A stretch of DNA of 64,000 nucleotides, from the NCBI RefSeq assembly GCF_905171775.1, contig NC_053499.1:79762315-79826314 (forward strand), given 5' to 3'. Below the pieces are notes generated by a model, which was not told the DNA's origin, did no database searches, and was given only the letters and a program-made list of their open reading frames with translations. The stretch is from Rana temporaria (lineage: Eukaryota > Chordata > Amphibia > Anura > Ranidae). Of this stretch, positions 53,214 to 63,746 are shown piece after piece; position 1 is the first letter of the stretch; the number at the start of each line of letters is the position of its first letter. A program made the translations under genes and the position numbers.

Positions 53214-53630
53214 CGGGTTCACACCTATGCGAATTGAAGTGCGGCTTAAACCGCATCCAATACGCAGAAACATTTCTAAATACATTGTTTTTGATGAGGC
53301 TGGTTCACATATGTGTGATGCATTCGCACTGCGCATTGCAGTAAAAACGTGTGCGGATTTTATGCCTTGCGGTGCGGCTCAGGTGCGAATTCAGATCCAT
53401 TATCTTCTATGGGTACGCAGCTGATTCGCACATGTGTTCAGTTCTCTTCAGGAATTTCTCTCATTCAGCTCAATACACTTCTCCCCCACTCTCTTCTCAC
53501 CTGTAACTTCTCCCAGGTCTCCAAATTCGCATCTAAAACGTTGCTAATCTGCTGAACGCTTCTGTAATCTCTCTGCAAAAATAAGAGAGCTGAAATTCGC
53601 ACCGCACAAGTGTGATTCCGGCCTTGGACG
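53214..53630. mobile_element. MITE with GGCCGG ends
   Basis: The ends ggccgggttcacacctatgcg and, on the other strand, ggccggaatcacacttgtgcg are inverted repeats of about 25 bp. The interior has several gtgcgaattc-type copies. The duplication is unclear (T-rich flanks), so the superfamily is open. Confidence 0.7.
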
Positions 53631-53639
53631 CAAAGGGAT

Positions 53640-54750
53640 TAAAGCCATTTCATCAAACACCAGGGCTGTGTAATAATCCCCTATGTTAACTCCTTCAGAT
53701 GTGCGCTATAGCCGAATAACAGCTACAGTGCAGACCTACTTTTCCGGGAGGCCATCAATAGACAACCTCCCCGTTGTACGCTCCCGTGTGCCCCCTGCAG
53801 GGCATGCATGGCACGCACTGTGATCACGAGTCAATGTGATCACAGATCCAAGTAAGGGGCCAATCCCAGCCCCTTACCATGTGATCAGCTGTCAGCCAAT
53901 GACAGCTGATCACGTGATGTAAACAGAAGCTGGGTAATTATTTGTTCTCTCCTCACGCAAAAGATGATCACCAGCTTCTGTGCAAGGGACATCGATCCCG
54001 AAGAGGAACAGACACAGGCACCTCATCTGTGCCCAACAGTACGCCTGCCAGTGCCACCTTTCAGTGCCCACAGTGCAACAAATCAGTGCCCACAGTGCAT
54101 GACAGTGCCACCTATCAATGCCCACAAGTGCCACCTATCAATGCCCACCAGTAGTGACAATCAGTGCCTCATCTGTGCCACCTAGCAGTGCTGCCTATCA
54201 GTGTCACCTACCAGTCCCGATCAGTGCCCATCACTGCCACCTATCAGTGCCCATCACTGCACCTATCAGTGCCCATCACTGCCACCTATCAGTGCCCACC
54301 ACTGCCACCTATCAGTGCCACCATACCAGTGCCACCTATTAGTGTCACTTCTCAGTACCCACCAGTGCCACATATCAATGCCCTTCAGTGCCACTTCTCA
54401 GGGTCACCTCTTAGTGCCCACCAGTGCTGCCTATAAGTGCCCATCAGTGCCACTTTATCGGTGCCAATCAATGCAGCCTATCGGTGCCCATCAGTGCAGC
54501 CTATCAGCGCCCATCAGTGCAGCCTATCAGCGCCCATCAGTGCATTCGGTCTTTTTTTTTATTTACAAAAAATAAAAACCACAGAGGTGATCAAATACCA
54601 CCAACAGAAAGCTCTATTTGTGGGGAAAAAATTATGGTACATTGTTGTATGACCGCGCAATTGTCGTTTAAAGAGTGACAGCGCTGAAAGCTGAAAATTG
54701 GTCTGGACAGAAAGGGGGTTTAAGTGCCCAGTAAGCAAGTGGTTAAATAT
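53640..54750. repeat. dispersed repeat with a cagtgccacctat minisatellite
   Basis: The core 54020-54545 is about twenty-odd diverged copies of cagtgcccatcagtgccacc-tat (units about 20-24 bp). The flank at 53870-53930 contains the perfect palindromic stretch gatcagctgtcagc-ca-atgacagctgatc-ac. The right flank ends ...agcaagtggttaaa. The short open frames here are repeat-driven. Confidence 0.8.
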
Positions 54751-54834
54751 ATCACTAATGATGCCCAATGAACAGACTGAGTGTGTTTTTGTGTGTGTAA
54801 CTTTCTAATACTGAGTACCATCATGTACCAATTT

Positions 54835-55175
54835 AACAAATCCGGCCAGAGGAGAGCGGGAGGGGGAGAGTGTGAGGGGGTACGGGAGGAGAGAGAAAGA
54901 AAGAGGGAGGGTGAGGGGGGAGCAAGAGAGGGGAGGATAGAGGGGGGTGACGCAGGAGAGAGGGGAAAGAGAAAGAAGGAGAGAGGGGAGGTAGAGAGGA
55001 GAGAGAACAAGAGAGGGGGAAATAGAGAGGGAGGAGAGAAATAGAGAGGGTGAAGAGAGAGGGGAGAGAGGGGGGTGAAGAGAGGCGAGAGAGAGAGAGA
55101 GAGATGAGAGAGAGAGACGAAGAGAGAGCGAGAGAGAATGAGACGAGAGAGAGAGAGAGAGAGTGAGAGTAAGAG
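54835..55175. repeat. purine-rich (GA)n / (GGA)n microsatellite
   Basis: A long tract of gagagag, gggag and gaaaga units on the + strand. The ORFs of Ser/Leu/Pro on the - strand are artefacts. Confidence 0.95.
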
Positions 55176-55540
55176 TAGGATTGTGTTTGGACTTAGGAAT
55201 GTTAGGAATCATTCACATTAGTGGTTAGGGGACCTGTAAAACTCTGCAGTTGAGCCAAGTTTTAACAGCCCAACTGCTACCCCTTAAGCTGCATTGGCAG
55301 CGGCTGAGGGTGTACACATGCTGCTGACATGATGCTTAGTGTCACAGCAGGAATTACACCCCCTGTTGCTTTTGGCAGGTGCTACAAACTCGCCCGAATA
55401 CGACCCAGTCAAGTGACTGCAACAGCCCCACAAACTGTGTGCAATGCATTGACTACCTTCTGTCATTTCCTCTGCACTTCTCTCTTGCATATAAGCCCAT
55501 ACTCCTCTCCTGCATATAATGCCACACCTTTCACAATGCT
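55176..55540. other. non-coding flank of the Gypsy element
   Basis: No gene. Its right part (55440-55540), with cctgcatataatgcc and cctttcacaatgct, is the start of a degenerate tandem repeat that continues at 63747, beyond the Gypsy insertion. Confidence 0.6.
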
Positions 55541-56435
55541 TGCGACGAGCCAGAACCGCAGGGGAACAGTGAGGTGCACGGTGGGCCGATGAGAGACAGC
55601 AATAATACAGTTCATCGGTTTACTCACGGTTTTAGAAAGCCTCCCTGGGCCGGTCGCACAGTGAAAGGGAAGACAGCACGAAATCCTCCGGGGGCACGCT
55701 CTGCGATAGGGAAAGCCAGCCAAGATGGTGGTTGAGGTGCCCGTGATGACAGGGGTGTTTAGAGTGCTTGTGGCGGCTGGGTCCTGATGATATTTGTCGT
55801 GACGCCTAGTACCGTTAATGGTGGTACAACCAGTTGTAGTAGCAATGTTGAAGAATGAGGTAGACAGTGGTAGAATTACAACTCACAAACTTTTACTGAG
55901 TCATTTTGGTTGCAGTACAAACATCCAGTTAGAATACAGTCTCTGGGCAAATAGAGGAATTCTGCTGATCCACTGCTAATAGGCTTTAGTAGGCCTGGAC
56001 TCAGGCTGTGGTTCAGTATAATGCTTACTTGTGTCTGGTCCCTTTTGAATCCAGTGACATGGGTGAGGTTGCGGAGGCTAATAAATCCTTCACCCTTTAT
56101 ACTCAAAGGTCTTTGCTGCCGATTAATGGCTTTTATCCTTTGATTTTAGCAGTTTAAATGTGTCCCTTCTCTGGACTGACCTTCTCTCACCTTCACATTC
56201 TCCTTTCTCTCTGCACACTGCTTCCTGTACTGAACAACTGACCACAGATAAGCCTGAGCTGGATAGATTTCCCAGAGTGGTGCTATCCCCATCTTGTGGT
56301 GGGAAGTATGAAGCACACCTGACCAGCCTATGAACAGGGATACCACAGGTATACAATGCAAAATGACATGCAATATAGCAATGACAAAGAAGTAATACTT
56401 TTGCAGTTCCCACATGTCCTGAGTGGGACGCTGCA
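55541..56435 (-). repeat. Gypsy-2 3' LTR
   Basis: Same ends as the 5' LTR. By eye there are about 10 single-base indels but only a few substitutions between the two. The LTR pair is therefore very similar, consistent with a recent insertion. Confidence 0.9.
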
Positions 56436-56954
56436 TACCCCCCATGGTAAAACGTGTGTCGACCTCGGCACACTTTTGACTCGATGTTGTGTCTTCCTGT
56501 AAGATATAAGAGAAATGGAAAAGCATGCATGCATAGGAAATACAATAAGTACAAGAATGGGGTTATATTGTTATCTGCAAGTAAAATGGGTTAGGCAAAC
56601 ATATCTCAGGCAACAACGAAATGTGACAAAAGGTGACAAAAAGGGGTGTAGTTTTTCCTCTGAAGACTGGTGATGTATGGCAAAACCAGAATAGTCCACG
56701 ATGAGATGGAAAAAGGAAAACCAAAACAAAAATAACATCTCAGGAGGCTCACAGGGTATGAGTCCGTTCCCTGGGCACAGGAAAATGTCAACAGATGAAT
56801 ATCACGGAGGCTCAGGTACGTGAAAGTCTATCTCCGGGTGCAGGCTTGAACGTTGCAAAGTAGTCCTTTTGAAAAGTCCTTTAAAGGAAATAAACATAAT
56901 ATCCCAAGTAAGTCTTCTTCTCACTCTGGAACTTCAGACGACGTAAGGATGCAC
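56436..56954 (-). other. Gypsy-2 3' non-coding region before the LTR
   Basis: About 520 bp between the end of pol and the 3' LTR with no convincing ORF, ending in the candidate polypurine tract atggggggta. Confidence 0.6.
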
Positions 56955-58343
56955 TCAACGATGAGATGACAGAGTTGGTAGTCGACTTCTCGGCTGCTGG
57001 TGCAGGTAATCCTCCAAACGGACAGGTGGTCGTCCTCTTGTAGTTCTGTCAGATCTTCTTAGCGGCTGAGTTTCTACAGGCCTTGTTTCAAGGGAACTTG
57101 GTGTCTCTTGAGCTGTAGTAGACACTTCTTGAGATAGCTCCTCTGGTTGAAGTGCGGTTGTATTGGTCTTGGCAGGCACTAAGATATTGAGCCATGGTGT
57201 AGGAACCATTGTAAAGGATCAGAGTCTAATAATGCTTTTCGAAAAGACTGTAGTGGATTCTCTGAATCAGATGATTTTGTAGGCTCTGGTTCTATGGATT
57301 GTGTTTCCTCTAGGACAGCTCCTTCTTGAAGAGTTTCTTCTTGAGTACTTTCCTTGAGACATAACTTAAGGAGATTGCGATGTACTACACGTGATTTGTT
57401 TTCTTTAGTGATCTCGTAAGTATCAGTCTCTGGATTGAGAATAGCTGTAATGGTGCAAGGTTCTCTCTCCCATTTGCTATCTAACTTGCTGGTGCGATGG
57501 TTGTTTAACCATACATGGTCACCAATTTTGAGAGGTTCTGCTTTGGCAGATTGGTTATAATCTCTTTGTTGCTTTTCATGAGCACGTTCCATGCGATGTT
57601 GAACAATTTCTTGTGCATCAATTAGACGTCTTTGGTGCTCACTCACCCAATCAGTCTTTGGTAGAGGGTTGATTGCATCAGGCACTTGTACGCCCAAAGT
57701 ATGGTCAGCAGGTTAGTTTACATTGTCGGCCAAACATGAGATAGTAAGGTGTATACCCAGTAGAACAGTGAATGGTGTTATTGTAGGTGTACATCAATTG
57801 AGGCAATAGAGTAGGCCAATCACTTCTTGTAGCAGGTGGTACTGCTCTTAACATCTCAATTAAAGTTTGGTTCATTTTCTCGCAAAGTCCATTCCCTTGA
57901 GGGTGGTAGGCTGTGGTCCTGATTTTCTGGCAATTGTGAAGTGTACACAGTTCTTTGAAGAGTTGCGACTCAAAGGCAGATCCCTGATCTGTAAGGATTC
58001 TTTCTGGGCATCCATATGGCAATAGGAAATGTTTCCAGAAGGCATCTGCAGTTGTTTTAGCAGTCAGGTCCTTGACAGGTACGGCTACAACAAATTTGGT
58101 ATAATGATCAATGATGGTCATGGCGTATGTGTAACTTGAGCGACTTGGTTCCAGCTTCACATGGTCAATTGCAACTATTTCTAGCGGTGTTCGGCTTACA
58201 ATGGGATGTAAGGGTGCTTTCTGGTCATGTTTTTCATTTCTTCCAACAGCACAGGTGGAACATTCTCCACACCATTTTTCAATGTCTCCTCTCATCCCAA
58301 ACCAGTAGAATCTTCTACGGATGGTGGCTTCTGTCTTCTGCAC
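56955..58343 (-). pseudogene. Gypsy-2 integrase and C-terminal tail
   Basis: The zinc domain ends in CGECSTCAVGRNEK. The core has the three acids in IVAIDHVKLEPS, ILTDQGSAFESQLF and TAYHPQGNGLCEKMNQ. The C-terminal domain (LKIGDHVWLNNHRTSKLDSKW and the following RVVHRNLLKLC) lies in a separate frame, 57697-57179, after a break at about 57705. A last frame, 57209-56955, ends in an Arg-rich SDRTTRGRPPVRLEDY tail. All catalytic residues are visible. No chromodomain is seen here, unlike the Gypsy fragment at 15174. Confidence 0.85.
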
Positions 58344-58367
58344 GCCAAGTGTCCTGATTGATCATGA

Positions 58368-59007
58368 TTACATCTCAAGAATGATTCTTGCATCTCGGCG
58401 TGGTATTAAGATTTGGTATAGACAATCCGAGGTAATTGGGTCTAAAGTTCTTCTTAATAGTAGGCCCTTCTGTAGGAAGAGATGTTTTCTGTGTCTCCAA
58501 AGTTTTGACAATTCTGGATCAGCATTTCTTCTGCGAATTCTTTCAGGGGTTCTTCCGCTGGTGAAGAAATCTTGCAGTTCTCCCAACACTCTGCTTTCAT
58601 TTTGCAGCTTGATCCACCTTTCTTTGTCCACTTGGGATCTTGGATCCACTTGTTGTTGAAGGTTAAGGACTTTTCTTCCTTTGATGGTGATAATGTCTTG
58701 TTGGGCAACATTTTTTGTAAAAAGCTGGCATTTCTACCTCTTCCCAAACATCTTCCTGTGTAGTAGGGTCTTCATGGGTAGGCAGACGGGATAATGCATC
58801 CGCATTTTCATTTGCTTTTCCTGTTCTGTATTTTATGGTGAAATCGTAGTTAGCTAGGCGTGAGGCCCATCTTTGTTCCAATGCTCCCAACTTGGCGGTA
58901 TTCAGATGTGCTAGCGGGTTGTTATCTGTGAAGGCCACAAATGGTGTTGCGGCAAGGTAATCTTTAAATTTTTCTGTAACAGCCCACACGAGTGCAAGGA
59001 ATTCCAA
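58368..59007 (-). pseudogene. Gypsy-2 RNase H and link to integrase
   Basis: After a small shift at about 59045 the frame gives EFLALVWAVTEKFKDYL, ATPFVAFTDNNPLAHL (the TDN acid) and NENADALSRLP, the usual RNase H end. A second frame break lies near 58660, before a charged linker (DPRSQVDKERWIKLQNES) leading to the integrase zinc domain. Confidence 0.8.
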
Positions 59008-59047
59008 TTTGAAGGAACTATAGTTTTGGTCGTTTCTTTCAGTACCT

Positions 59048-60647
59048 TTAGAGATCTACTAGCGTAGGAATAACTCTTTCTTTTCCTTCCTGTACCTGCG
59101 ATAGGACAGCTCCCAGACCTTTCTTACTAGCATCTGTGTAAAGATGAAATGGCTTCTGGTAATCTGGATAGCCTAGGATTGGTGGTTCTGTTAACTTCTT
59201 CTTTAGGAGCTGGAAGGCAATTTCTCTTTCTGTGTTCCATTCGACTGGTATTGGAGACTTTTGGTACCTCTTAGGATGTCCTCTCAGAAGTTCTAATATT
59301 GGCCCCGCAATTTGGGCAAAGTGAGGAATAAAGCGTCTGTAGTATCCTGCGAAACTGAGAAAGCTCCTCACTTCTTTCACTGTAGTAGGAGTAGGCCAAT
59401 TCCGGACTGCGGCTATCTTCTCTGGATCCGGTTTAACACCTTCAGAGCTTACAATATGCCCTAAGTATTTGACTTCTGTCTTCAGTAGATAGCACTTAGA
59501 TGGTTTGACTTTGAGTCCATGTTTAATGAGGATTTGAAAAACTTCAGCCAAATGTTTCAAGTGATCTTCATACGATTTGGAGTAGATGATGACATCATCT
59601 AAGTACAACAGGACAGTTTCAAAATTTTTGTGTCCTAAAAAATGCTCCATTAATCTTTGAAAGGTTCCGGGCGCATTTGCAAAGTCCAAAAGGCATGCGG
59701 TTGAACTCAAATAGGCCCATCGGGGTGGTAAATGCAGTCTTCTCACGATCTTCAGGTGCCATGGGTACTTTGCCAGTATCCACTGGTTAAATCAAGGGTA
59801 GGAAGTAGGCTGAAGATCCTAAAGCTGTCAAAGATTCCTCTATGCGTGGTAAAGGGTAAGCATCCTTGTGGGTGATTTGGTTAATTTTTCTGTAATCCAC
59901 GCAGAATCTGATGTTACCATCCTTTTTACGGACAAGGACTAGAGGTGCAGCCCATGGACTATGGCTGTCTCTAATGACATTGGAGTCCTTCATCTCTTGG
60001 ATCATTTGCTTTACAGATTGGTACATAGTTGGTGGTATAGGCCGATATCTTTCCTTGATCGGTGGGTGCGAACCTGTAGGAATGGAGTGCTTGATGATAT
60101 CCACTTCTCCATAGTCTGTGGAATGCTTACTGAAGGCAAGGTGAAGCTCCTTCACAATTTTTAGTGCTCCCTCCATTTGGTTTGCTGGTGTGGAAGCATC
60201 TCCCACATGAAGTTCTTTCCACCAGGATGTGTTTACATTTTGGTCCTGGGGGTTCTGTCTCTTGGGAATTTGCTCTGTGGTAGCTGTAGCCACACTGATG
60301 ACATCTTGAAAAGTGACTTGGATTAGCTGTGCAATAGGAAGGTGTTTTGATAGTGTTACACTGCTATCACTCAAGTTTAGGAGTCGTATAGGCACTTTAC
60401 CTTCAGAGACGGTTACTAGGCTCCTTGCAGCTCTAACTAGAGGATAGTCTTCCAAAACAACAGGCTCTACCAGGGCTTGGTAGTCTTGACCTTGGATTCC
60501 GACTACAGCTCGGCACCACAAGAGAGTTTCGGTGTTGGGTTTGAGGATCACAGGTTGCTTATCCCGGATGCGGGCACAGCAAATTTCTCCTTTTTCGTTG
60601 GTGAATCTCTGTTGCGCATTTAGTACACGGATGGTTTGTTGGATCAC
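59048..60647 (-). pseudogene. Gypsy-2 reverse transcriptase
   Basis: The frame 60647-59787 begins before the RT domain and includes VEPVVLEDYPLVRAARS. It then covers IRDSHSPWAAPLVLVRKKDG and FCVDYRKINQITHKDAYPLP, the first palm strands. Two small frame shifts lie near 59790-59745, around the strand carrying the first catalytic Asp. The frame 59746-59048 then has FANAPGTFQRLM and the catalytic YLDDVIIYS, the thumb (VKYLGHIVSSEGVKPD), and the start of RNase H (LYTDASKKGLGAVLSQV). Confidence 0.85.
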
Positions 60648-60657
60648 CTTCTTAGAA

Positions 60658-61045
60658 TCAGGAGGGGGCAGTAGGCACTAACTGGTGCAAGGCTTCTAGC
60701 ATCTCAACATAACAGTTCCTGAGGACATTCATTCCTAGGACTATTGGAGGGTTAGGGTTATTGTCTCTGACTTGTACCACAATAAGGCCTTGTCGAGGTA
60801 GTGTAGTTCCTCCTACTTGAATGGTAGGTTCCCAATAACCATGGACTGGTATGGGTTTGCCGTTACTGGCTATGAGACTCAGCCAGGATTCTGGAGGCTG
60901 GGTAAGCTGATTTTGATCCCAGTATTTTTTCAAAGGCTGCTTGTTGGATGGTGGTGACTTGGGATCCGGTGTCAACTAGGGCAACAAAAGGAACTCCATT
61001 TATTTGAAGTGCCACTTCAGGACGGGATCCAACGTATCTTGGCAT
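60658..61045 (-). pseudogene. Gypsy-2 protease, frameshifted
   Basis: The active-site motif FVALVDTGSQVTTI (DTG at about 60985-60975) is present in the frame 61045-60863. The frame then shifts. The following segment, VGGTTLPRQGLIVVQVRDNN and PIVLGMNVLRNCY (the ILGMN flap/helix motif), is read from another frame to 60658. Confidence 0.8.
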
Positions 61046-61065
61046 CCAGTGGGGATCTTCTGGAC

Positions 61066-62121
61066 CTATTGGTTTACCTCCCGAGGGGTGGTCCTTGGCC
61101 TCGGGGGTTTCCCGTTTAACTGCCAGCAGGTTGCTTCTGTATGGCCTGGTTTGTGACAGTACGTGCAGATAGGCCGCTTAGGGGTACTAGTGTGGTCAGG
61201 GGGGCGTCCGCCAGAATTTCTGGAATAAGTCTCTCTAGAATTAGAGGGGAAGAGTCTTCTGGACACAGGTTTCTCATCCTCTAGCATTAATGGTTTTTCC
61301 CATTGTTCCAATTTTTGGTGGACTTTCTCCAGACTTTTAGTCAGAAAACGGACTTGCTCAGTCAAGGCAGCAACTGCGTCAGGAACTGGAGCTTGGGTTG
61401 CCTGACTGACTATAGGTAAAGACTTTACAGGGGTAACCAGCTGTGATACAGGCACGTCTACAGATCTAACAGGTTCTGTTGGTGGGCTTTTTCCCAGTAT
61501 GCTGATAGCTAGTTCTTTAAAATCTAAGAAGGTAGCGCTTGGATGTTGGGCGGCTAACATTCTTAGTTGGCTCTTTAGATTGTCTGTATCGACGCCTTCA
61601 ATAAATTGTTCTTTCAGGGTTTTGTCCTGATTTTCTGCCTCACGGGGGTCTACTTGGACAACAGCTCTAAGGGCTTCCTGCAAAGATAATGCAAAGTCTC
61701 TGAGTGACTCACCAGATTGCTGTCTCTTGCTGAAGAACCTCATCTTGACCTCTGACCCGGTACTGGGTTCAAAGGTGGTGTAGAGACGTTGAAAAATCTG
61801 CTCCATGGTCTTTCTCTCTGAGCTCGGCCAAGATTTCACTTCTCTGAGCGCAGCTCCTTCCAATTGCGCAAGAAGAATCTCCATCTGTTGCTCTGAGGAT
61901 ACAGGGTACAATCTGAACATAGCCAGAATTTTTTCTTTAAAGTCCCTTAAAGTATGAATTTCCCCAGAATATCGTGGGAACCAAGGGGCTCCAAAATAAT
62001 AAGGCATGGTTAAAGGCATTAAACTTGGTGCTGCAGCGGTTGGTATTGCATTGGGACCGACTGCGGCTGATGCAGGGGGTCCTCTGAGGTCGGGCTGCAC
62101 GTCATCTTCCTGCACAGACAT
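61066..62121 (-). CDS. Gypsy-2 Gag polyprotein
   Basis: The 351-codon frame is intact. Its start (MSVQEDDVQPDLRGPPAS at 62121) is the first AUG of the frame. The middle (WFPRYSGEIHTLRDFKEKILA to FLDFKELAISILGKSPP) has the capsid-like helical pattern of Gypsy Gag (retrotransposon gag domain). The end has one zinc knuckle, CTYCHKPGHTEATC (C-x2-C-x4-H-x4-C), in a basic context. It is the largest unbroken frame of the element and probably the least damaged gene in the window. Confidence 0.85.
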   Translation of the reverse strand: MSVQEDDVQPDLRGPPASAAVGPNAIPTAAAPSLMPLTMPYYFGAPWFPRYSGEIHTLRDFKEKILAMFRLYPVSSEQQMEILLAQLEGAALREVKSWPSSERKTMEQIFQRLYTTFEPSTGSEVKMRFFSKRQQSGESLRDFALSLQEALRAVVQVDPREAENQDKTLKEQFIEGVDTDNLKSQLRMLAAQHPSATFLDFKELAISILGKSPPTEPVRSVDVPVSQLVTPVKSLPIVSQATQAPVPDAVAALTEQVRFLTKSLEKVHQKLEQWEKPLMLEDEKPVSRRLFPSNSRETYSRNSGGRPPDHTSTPKRPICTYCHKPGHTEATCWQLNGKPPRPRTTPREVNQ

Positions 62122-62848
62122 GGTAACAGCAGGTGAGTTCTAGTTAGGTAAGTCAAATGCGTTTTTAGACACTTTTTGTGCGTTGTTGCTATGGGCAACC
62201 GCTGTCTTGCGGGTGTATGGCCCTTTAAGAATTTAATGCCGGCTGAATACAATGCTGCAGCAATGTTGATTTTGGGTCTCTGGCAGAGTTCCAGCTATCA
62301 GTGCTCCTTATAGTTAGTAGAGGCACCTGACAGGCTGCGATTACTGCTCGGACGGCAAGCAATGCGATTATTTTCTCTCCTTTTGCTCGCATGCAAAGTC
62401 TCGCGACTTCTGGGGCGTGCGTTTGTCACACTTTCCTCCCAGGATTGACACAGCAAAGGTAAGGCGGGCTGGCCGGACAATTTTGCATAAATAGGTGGCA
62501 CCAAACTTTCCCGCTCTTCAGGGGGTGTCACTAACTTATCCACAGTGATGGCGTAGGAATTTTTGAACAAGAAGGTCTCTGGCAGCCATTTTAAGTGAAT
62601 GGAAATAGTCAATTCAAATACTGCATGCAGTTTTGTTAACACACAAATTGGATGCTGCGATTTTTTATGCTGATAACTGGGATAACGCTTCCATGCAATT
62701 TTTAAACAGTTTAAACAGTTCTGTGGCCCCACACAGCATGCAATAAGTAAATAGTCTCTCAATAAAGCAAAGGGCTTATTCTGATGCAACAGTCTTTTAG
62801 ATAAGGCGCAGGGGTAAAATATCCTGTTCGTGACGCCAATTTTTTTTA
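62122..62848 (-). other. Gypsy-2 leader between 5' LTR and Gag
   Basis: About 730 bp without a credible gene. The frames are short. It contains the PBS candidate and would be the packaging and leader region. Confidence 0.6.
62822..62838 (-). other. candidate primer-binding site of Gypsy-2
   Basis: The - strand reads tggcgtcacgaacagga, starting with the TGG that pairs with a tRNA CCA end, about 10 nt after the LTR. I have not matched it to a specific tRNA. Confidence 0.5.
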
Positions 62849-63746
62849 TGCGACGAGCCAGAACCGCAGGGGAACACGTGAGGTGCACGGTGGGCCGATG
62901 AGAGACAGCAATAATACAGTTCATCGGTTTACTCACGGTTAGCAGAAAGCCTCCCTGGGCCGGTCGCACAGTGAAAGGGAAGACAGCACGAAATCCTCCG
63001 GGGCACGCTCTGCGATAGGGAAACGCCAGCCGAGATGGTGGTTGAGGTGCCCGTGATGACAGGGGTGTTTAGAGTGCTTGTGGCGGCTGGGTCCCTTGAT
63101 GAAATTTGTCGTGACGCCAGTACCGTTAATGGTGGTACAACCAGTTGTAGTAGCAATGTTGAAGAATGAGGTAGACAGTGGTAGAATACAACTCACAAAC
63201 TTTTACTGAGTCATTTTGGTTGCAGTACAAACATCCAGTTAGAATACAGTCTCTGGGTAAATAGAGGAATTCTGCTGATCCACTGCTAATAGGCTTTAGT
63301 AGGCCTGGACTCAGGCTGTGGTTCAGTATAATGCTTACTTGTGTCTGGTCCCTTTTGAATCCAGTGACATGGGTGAGGTTGCCGGAGGCTAATAAATCCT
63401 TCACCTTTATACTCAAAGGTCTTTGCTGCCGATTAATGGCTTTTATCCTTTGATTTTAGCAGTTTAAATGTGTCCCTTCTCTGGACTGACCTTCTCTCAC
63501 CTTCACATTCTCCTTTCTCTCTGCACACTGCTTCCTGTACTGAACAACTGACCACAGATAAGCCTGAGCTGGGATAGATTTCCCAGAGTGGTGCTATCCC
63601 CATCTTGTGGTGGGAAGTATGAAGCACACCTGACCAGCCTATGAACAGGGATACCACAGGTATACAATGCAAAATGACATGCAATATAGCAATGACAAAG
63701 AAGTAATACTTTTGCAGTTCCCACATGTCCTGAGTGGGACGCTGCA
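62849..63746 (-). repeat. Gypsy-2 5' LTR
   Basis: Read on -, starts tgcagcgtcccactcagg and ends ggctcgtcgca. Very similar to the 3' LTR; the differences are mainly single-base indels. A candidate promoter region was not resolved. Confidence 0.9.

Larger units (their letters stand above)
55541..63746 (-). mobile_element. Ty3/Gypsy LTR retrotransposon Gypsy-2, near-complete
   Basis: The 8.2-kb element has two LTRs of about 896 bp (55541-56435 and 62849-63746) with TG...CA ends on the - strand. The flanking 4-bp duplication is TGCT (55537-55540 and 63747-63750), or 5 bp if the terminal A is counted. Gag, protease, RT, RNase H and integrase lie in that order on the - strand, the Gypsy order. A PBS-like tggcgtcacgaacagg lies about 10 nt after the 5' LTR and a purine tract (atggggggta) before the 3' LTR. 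Small frameshifts break the ORFs. Confidence 0.9.

Noticed and set aside
53942..54678. overlapping short ORFs rich in Cys, Pro and His
   Set aside because: They translate the cagtgccacctat minisatellite in all three frames; no protein family is recognisable.
54720..55212. Ser/Leu/Pro-rich ORFs on the - strand
   Set aside because: Products of the GA microsatellite.
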